The notes under the pieces are model-generated. The model was given only the letters and a program-made list of their open reading frames with translations. It had not been told where the DNA came from and made no database searches. From positions 1-64,000 of the forward strand of contig JBJXFP010000175.1 of NCBI GenBank assembly GCA_046155615.1: a DNA stretch of 64,000 bases, written 5' to 3'. Shown here one piece after another: positions 60,349 to 64,000 of the stretch. A program made the position numbers and the translations under genes. This DNA is from JANNVZ01 sp046155615. Its GTDB lineage: Bacteria > Bacteroidota > Bacteroidia > Flavobacteriales_D > Sanyastnellaceae. Position 1 is the stretch's first letter. Every line of letters starts with the position of its first letter.

Positions 60349-61785
60349 GTGCTTCGCAACTTATCCATACTTCTGCTCAAAAGCTACATTGGCCCATTCA
60401 TAGTCACCTTCATGGTGGCTATGTTCATTTTCGAAATGCAGTTCATCTGGGTTTATCTGGACGAATTAATGGGCAAAGGACTTGATGCCTGGGTTATTTT
60501 CAAATTGCTTTTCTACGCATCAGCACGTGTGGTGAACATGGCGCTGCCATTAGCCATACTCATGAGCAGTATCATGACCCTTGGTGCGCTTGCAGAGAAC
60601 AACGAACTAACGGCAATGAAAAGTGCTGGTGTCTCCTTGGTCAAAATACTACGCCCCCTCATAGCATTCAGCATGATACTTTCTGTTTGCGCATTCCTTT
60701 TTGCAAACAACGTGTGGCCTGTTGCCAATCTCAAATTCAAGACTTTGCTTATCAACATTATGAAACAGAAGCCCGCACTGCAACTAACTGACGGTGTGTT
60801 CTACAACGGGATAGATGGCATCAGCATACGGGCCATGCGCAACAATACTGAAACCGGTGAATTGCATGATGTACTGATATACGACCACCGAGCTGGCAAG
60901 CGCAGCAACCGCACCGTGATACGTGCCGAAAAAGGTATCATGGAGCAGACAGGCGACAAACAATACCTGATACTCACGTTACTCAACGGACATACTTATG
61001 ATGAGCAGCAAGACAAGAAAACATCCGCATTTAAACCACAGGATTTCAAATACGCGAACGTGCACGGCTCATTTGAGAAAAATATTATTCGATTAGACCT
61101 GAGCTCTCTCGTATTCAGTGCAGACAATGAAGAGCAAATGAAAAAACCTGAAGAGTTGATGACCGTATTTCAACTGACAGATGCCATTGACAGCCTTCAA
61201 TCTCTCAAGGACAGCGTTAGTGGTCGCCTTGCAGGTAGCCATCTCAAAGCACTGCATCTTCGAGGTAATAACTCCGCGGGCAGTACACCTCAGTCCATGC
61301 TTTTTGAAACATTGAATGAAACCGAAAAGAAAAAGGCAGTTGACCTGGCCAAACAAAACACCACCAAAATGCAAGACGCGCTGCAGCGCAATGAGGAAGA
61401 AATGACCAACATGGATAAGCGTGTGCGGAAACACAAAATAGAATGGCACCGCAAGTTTTATCTGGCAGTGGTCTGCATGGTGCTCTTCTTTGTGGGCGCA
61501 CCGCTGGGCGCTATCATTCGCAAAGGTGGCATTGGCCTACCAACATTGGTGGCACTGGGCATTTTCATAGCCTATATACTGCTGACGATGGCGGGTGAAT
61601 CGCTTGCCAAGCACGGTTTTGTACCCGCATGGCTTGGCATCTGGATGAGTACCGCTGTTTTCCTTCCACTTTCAGTTTGGCTTACCTACAAAGCCATGCG
61701 CGAAGCTGCCCTGTTCGACCTTGACCGATACACGCGTGCACTGCAATACATTGCCCGCGGATTCAGGAAAGAGACCACCGCATGA
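60349..61785 (+). CDS. LptF/LptG-family permease (YjgP/YjgQ)
   Basis: From GTG 60,349 the protein has 478 residues. I choose this start as VLRNLSILLLKSYIGPF then matches the family N-terminus; TTG 60,292 is in frame and possible. Transmembrane helices lie near 18-38, 60-85, 95-118 (N-terminal) and four at 360-470. The periplasmic jellyroll lies between, about 140-330 (GVFYNGIDGISIRAMRNN), and contains an inserted charged helix (QNTTKMQDALQRNEEEMTNM). LptF/G form the permease of the LPS-export ABC complex, which fits the LPS-type glycosyltransferases next to it. Confidence 0.9.
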   Translation: MLRNLSILLLKSYIGPFIVTFMVAMFIFEMQFIWVYLDELMGKGLDAWVIFKLLFYASARVVNMALPLAILMSSIMTLGALAENNELTAMKSAGVSLVKILRPLIAFSMILSVCAFLFANNVWPVANLKFKTLLINIMKQKPALQLTDGVFYNGIDGISIRAMRNNTETGELHDVLIYDHRAGKRSNRTVIRAEKGIMEQTGDKQYLILTLLNGHTYDEQQDKKTSAFKPQDFKYANVHGSFEKNIIRLDLSSLVFSADNEEQMKKPEELMTVFQLTDAIDSLQSLKDSVSGRLAGSHLKALHLRGNNSAGSTPQSMLFETLNETEKKKAVDLAKQNTTKMQDALQRNEEEMTNMDKRVRKHKIEWHRKFYLAVVCMVLFFVGAPLGAIIRKGGIGLPTLVALGIFIAYILLTMAGESLAKHGFVPAWLGIWMSTAVFLPLSVWLTYKAMREAALFDLDRYTRALQYIARGFRKETTA

Positions 61786-62981
61786 AGATTTTACAACTGT
61801 GCCTAAAACCTCCGCTACCCGCGCGCGATGGTGGTTGCATAGCCATGAACAACATTACACGTGGCTTGCTTGAGGCTGGTCACAAAGTGAAAATTCTCAC
61901 CATTTTCACCCAGAAGCACGACTTCGATCCGGATGCCTTGCCTGAGGAGTACATCGAGTCCACGGGCATTGAAGGTGTTTTTATCGATACAAGGCTCAAC
62001 GCAGTAGATGCATTCGCCAACATCATCACCAGCGATTCCTACAACATCAGTCGCTTCTTTAGCACTGACTACGACATCAAACTTACCAAACTTTTGCAAA
62101 AGGAAGACTTCGACATCATACACCTCGAAAGTCTTTTCATGACACCATATCTGGGCACCATTCGCAGGCTTTCCAGCACACCCGTTGTGTTGCGTTCACA
62201 CAATCTGGAATTTGTAATATGGGAAAAAATAGCGCGCGGCACACGCAATGTAGCGAAGCGTGCCTACCTGAGTTACCTCAGCAAGAAGTTGCGTGCTTAT
62301 GAGCTGAGTATGCTCAATGAGGTGAGTGGAATTGCTGCCATCAGCGAAGAAGACAAAAAACGTTTCCTTGCATTGGGTGTGAAAAAAAGAATTCGCACCA
62401 TTCCTTTCGGTTTCGAATTGCAAGACTATCCATACCACGAAAATCTTGAGCCTGAGTTAGCCTTGTTTCATCTTGGTGCCATGGACTGGGAGCCAAACCT
62501 TGAAGGCATATTGTGGTTTCTGCAAGACATATGGCCTGCCATACTTCGCAAATACAACACAATGAAATTGTATATAGCCGGGCGTAACATGCCTGAGGAT
62601 GTACAGCATGCCAACTATCCTGGTGTGGTGATGTGTGGTGAAGTAGAAAGCGCAGTGCAATTCATGGAAAGCAAAGCCATAATGATAGTGCCACTGCTGA
62701 GTGCCGGTGGCATCAGGGTAAAAATTATAGAAGGCCTGGCCCTTGGTAAAGCAGTCATTTCCACCACCCTGGGTGCCGAAGGTTTAGACTGTACAGATGG
62801 CACCAACATCATGCTGGCTGACAGAAAGGAAGACTGGCTTCATGCAGTGGATCAATTAATAGACAATGATGTGCGCAAAGCCATGGGTCGCGCAGGCCGC
62901 GAACATGCTCTCGCACATTTCAACAATGATGCGGTCACACAAACCCTAATTTCATTTTACAAAGAACTTTGCAATCCATGA
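61782..62981 (+). CDS. glycosyltransferase family 4 (GT-B)
   Basis: This 399-residue cytosolic enzyme has an N-terminal acceptor half (LKPPLPARDGGCIAMNNITR, DIIHLESLFMTPYL, VLRSHNLEFVIWEKIA). The C-terminal nucleotide-sugar half has LGAMDWEPNLEGILWFL, EVESAVQFM and the GT4 donor motif with Glu (VKIIEGLALGKAVISTTLGA). It transfers one sugar from a nucleotide donor; donor and acceptor are not predictable. It overlaps the LptF/G stop by four bases (ATGA) and the next glycosyltransferase by four bases, so the three are one operon for LPS or surface glycan. Confidence 0.92.
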   Translation: MKILQLCLKPPLPARDGGCIAMNNITRGLLEAGHKVKILTIFTQKHDFDPDALPEEYIESTGIEGVFIDTRLNAVDAFANIITSDSYNISRFFSTDYDIKLTKLLQKEDFDIIHLESLFMTPYLGTIRRLSSTPVVLRSHNLEFVIWEKIARGTRNVAKRAYLSYLSKKLRAYELSMLNEVSGIAAISEEDKKRFLALGVKKRIRTIPFGFELQDYPYHENLEPELALFHLGAMDWEPNLEGILWFLQDIWPAILRKYNTMKLYIAGRNMPEDVQHANYPGVVMCGEVESAVQFMESKAIMIVPLLSAGGIRVKIIEGLALGKAVISTTLGAEGLDCTDGTNIMLADRKEDWLHAVDQLIDNDVRKAMGRAGREHALAHFNNDAVTQTLISFYKELCNP

Positions 62982-64000
62982 GGATAGCTATGATGGTGAG
63001 CCGCATACCATGGCCGCTCGAGAAGGGCGACAAATTGCGCGCTTACCATCAGCTCCGCCACCTCAGCACACACCATGAGGTGCATCTCTTTTGCCTGAGC
63101 GATATACCGCCTGATACAGATGGTCTGGAACATCTGCGCACGATAACGCCACACATCTATGTATATAAACTGAGTAAACTGCGGATGGTCTTCCGGATGG
63201 TTTTCTCGCTCTTCAGCCGCATGCCTTGGCAAGTCCATTATTTTTTTCAGAAAAATATTTCGCACCAACTCAAAAAGGATTTGCTGGCCATTAACCCGGA
63301 CCACGTTTACTGTCAGCTACTGCGCACCAGTGAGTATGTAAAACATATACACCACATACCGAAGACACTCGACTATATGGATGCCCTGAGTGCAGGCTAT
63401 AAACGCAGATTGGCCGGTGCGCACTGGTGGCAGCGGCCATTGGTAGCTGAGGAGGCGCGGAGGCTTCAGATATATGAGAATCTCATCTTCGAATATTTCG
63501 AACACCACACCATCATAAGCGAGCAGGACAGAATGCTGATATTCCACCCAATGCGAGAAAGGATAGCTGTGGTGGCCAATGGTGTAGATACACAATATTT
63601 CATGCCACAGGCCATACATGCGCCTACTTATGAATTGCTCTTCACAGGCAACATGAGTTATCCGCCCAATGTGGAATGCGCCTGCCGATTGGCCCTCGAA
63701 GTGTTGCCGATTGTGCGCAAGCAATATCCTCACGCCAAACTTTTGCTTTGCGGCACCACACCTGCGCGTGAGGTGCGTGCATTAGCCAATGACGCTGTGC
63801 ATGTGAGCGGATGGGTGGCTGATATGAGGCACGCCTACCATAGTGCCCGCGTTTTTGCAGCACCGATGAGCAGCGGCAGCGGGCTACAAAACAAATTGCT
63901 GGAAGCCATGAGTAGTGGCATGCCATGCGTTACAACACCACTTGCTGCTTCCCCGGTAGGCGCAACCCACTGGAACAATATGTTGGTGGCAGAAAACAAC
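62978..64000 (+). CDS. glycosyltransferase family 4, sugar transferase of the TIGR03087/stp1 type (partial)
   Basis: The frame starts ATG 62,978 (ATGA overlap with the previous stop) and runs off the window (341 codons). It reads SRIPWPLEKGDKLRAYHQLR at the N-terminus, then TLDYMDALSAGYKRR, VVANGVDTQYFMPQ, LLFTGNMSYPPNVECACRLA, VHVSGWVADMRHAYH and SGSGLQNKLLEAMSSGMPCV. These are the marks of the GT-B sugar transferase family of exopolysaccharide loci (TIGR03087-like). The C-terminal end is missing here. It is the last gene of the LptF/G-GT4-GT4 set. Confidence 0.9.
   Translation, partial: MRIAMMVSRIPWPLEKGDKLRAYHQLRHLSTHHEVHLFCLSDIPPDTDGLEHLRTITPHIYVYKLSKLRMVFRMVFSLFSRMPWQVHYFFQKNISHQLKKDLLAINPDHVYCQLLRTSEYVKHIHHIPKTLDYMDALSAGYKRRLAGAHWWQRPLVAEEARRLQIYENLIFEYFEHHTIISEQDRMLIFHPMRERIAVVANGVDTQYFMPQAIHAPTYELLFTGNMSYPPNVECACRLALEVLPIVRKQYPHAKLLLCGTTPAREVRALANDAVHVSGWVADMRHAYHSARVFAAPMSSGSGLQNKLLEAMSSGMPCVTTPLAASPVGATHWNNMLVAENN

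Noticed and set aside
1..64000. tRNA, rRNA, CRISPR, transposase, integrase or phage genes
   Set aside because: No tRNA-type T-loop with acceptor stem, no regular spaced repeats, and no DDE, integrase or capsid motifs were seen. A tRNAscan/CRISPR search would settle it.

Overview
The window reads as chromosome of a Bacteroidota bacterium, most like the Chitinophagales/Sphingobacteriales side of the phylum. The evidence is: three large secreted proteins with a type IX secretion C-terminal sorting domain (FPNPA or YPNPA block followed by a short beta-sandwich tail), many lipoproteins with LVAC/LFAC-type lipoboxes, promoters of the TTTG-N19-TAnnTTTG type, a methionine synthase split over two genes, an S1 protein with an acidic N-terminal extension, and leaders rich in A rather than Shine-Dalgarno sequences. 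Coding density is high. I see no rRNA, tRNA, CRISPR array, transposase or prophage. The only typical accessory module is one toxin-antitoxin pair.

Layout. 1-4,009 (minus): a glycolysis cluster with pfkA, gap, a BadF/N-acetylglucosamine-kinase-like ATPase and an MgsA-family protein, followed by the start of a membrane metallophosphoesterase cut by the window edge. 4,113-4,908: a near-palindromic operator candidate and a divergently read NrtR-type Nudix/winged-helix regulator. 4,905-16,620 (plus): cell-surface genes, namely a CotH/lamin-tail T9SS protein, a VOC protein, a 1,352-residue sortilin-propeller T9SS protein, and two distant tandem paralogues of unknown function separated by a perfect 33-bp inverted repeat. 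16,621-24,119: methionine/SAM block; metH (two parts) and metF lie behind a SAM-I riboswitch, and metK is read the other way with a T9SS protein before it.

24,163-41,533: surface and envelope genes (GT-C-like membrane protein, sortilin-type propeller, Ig-like lipoproteins, a CsgG-like/beta-barrel protein, META-domain lipoprotein, DPP-IV-like peptidase, heptosyltransferase-like GT9) together with htpG and a YoeB toxin whose antitoxin is not a standard YefM. 41,617-59,196: housekeeping (acyl-CoA thioesterase, hemJ, DEAD-box helicase, rpsA, gcvT, comB, nuclease/phospholipase-like protein, DUF6089 barrel, SpoU methyltransferase, asparagine synthase, dapB, signal peptidase I, ychF). 59,326-64,000: a Cys/aromatic-rich exported protein, an LptF/LptG permease and two overlapping glycosyltransferases, the last cut by the window end.

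The most informative non-coding signals are the SAM-I riboswitch with its promoter, the operator between pfkA and the Nudix regulator, a set of -7 boxes lying almost on top of start codons (probable leaderless mRNAs), a recurring AATCAACAA-type 5' leader, and four large intergenic inverted repeats. The most unusual proteins are an MgsA-family protein without the catalytic Asp, a PfkA with GGNG instead of GGDG, the YoeB antitoxin, and the tandem paralogues at 11.9-16.6 kb.
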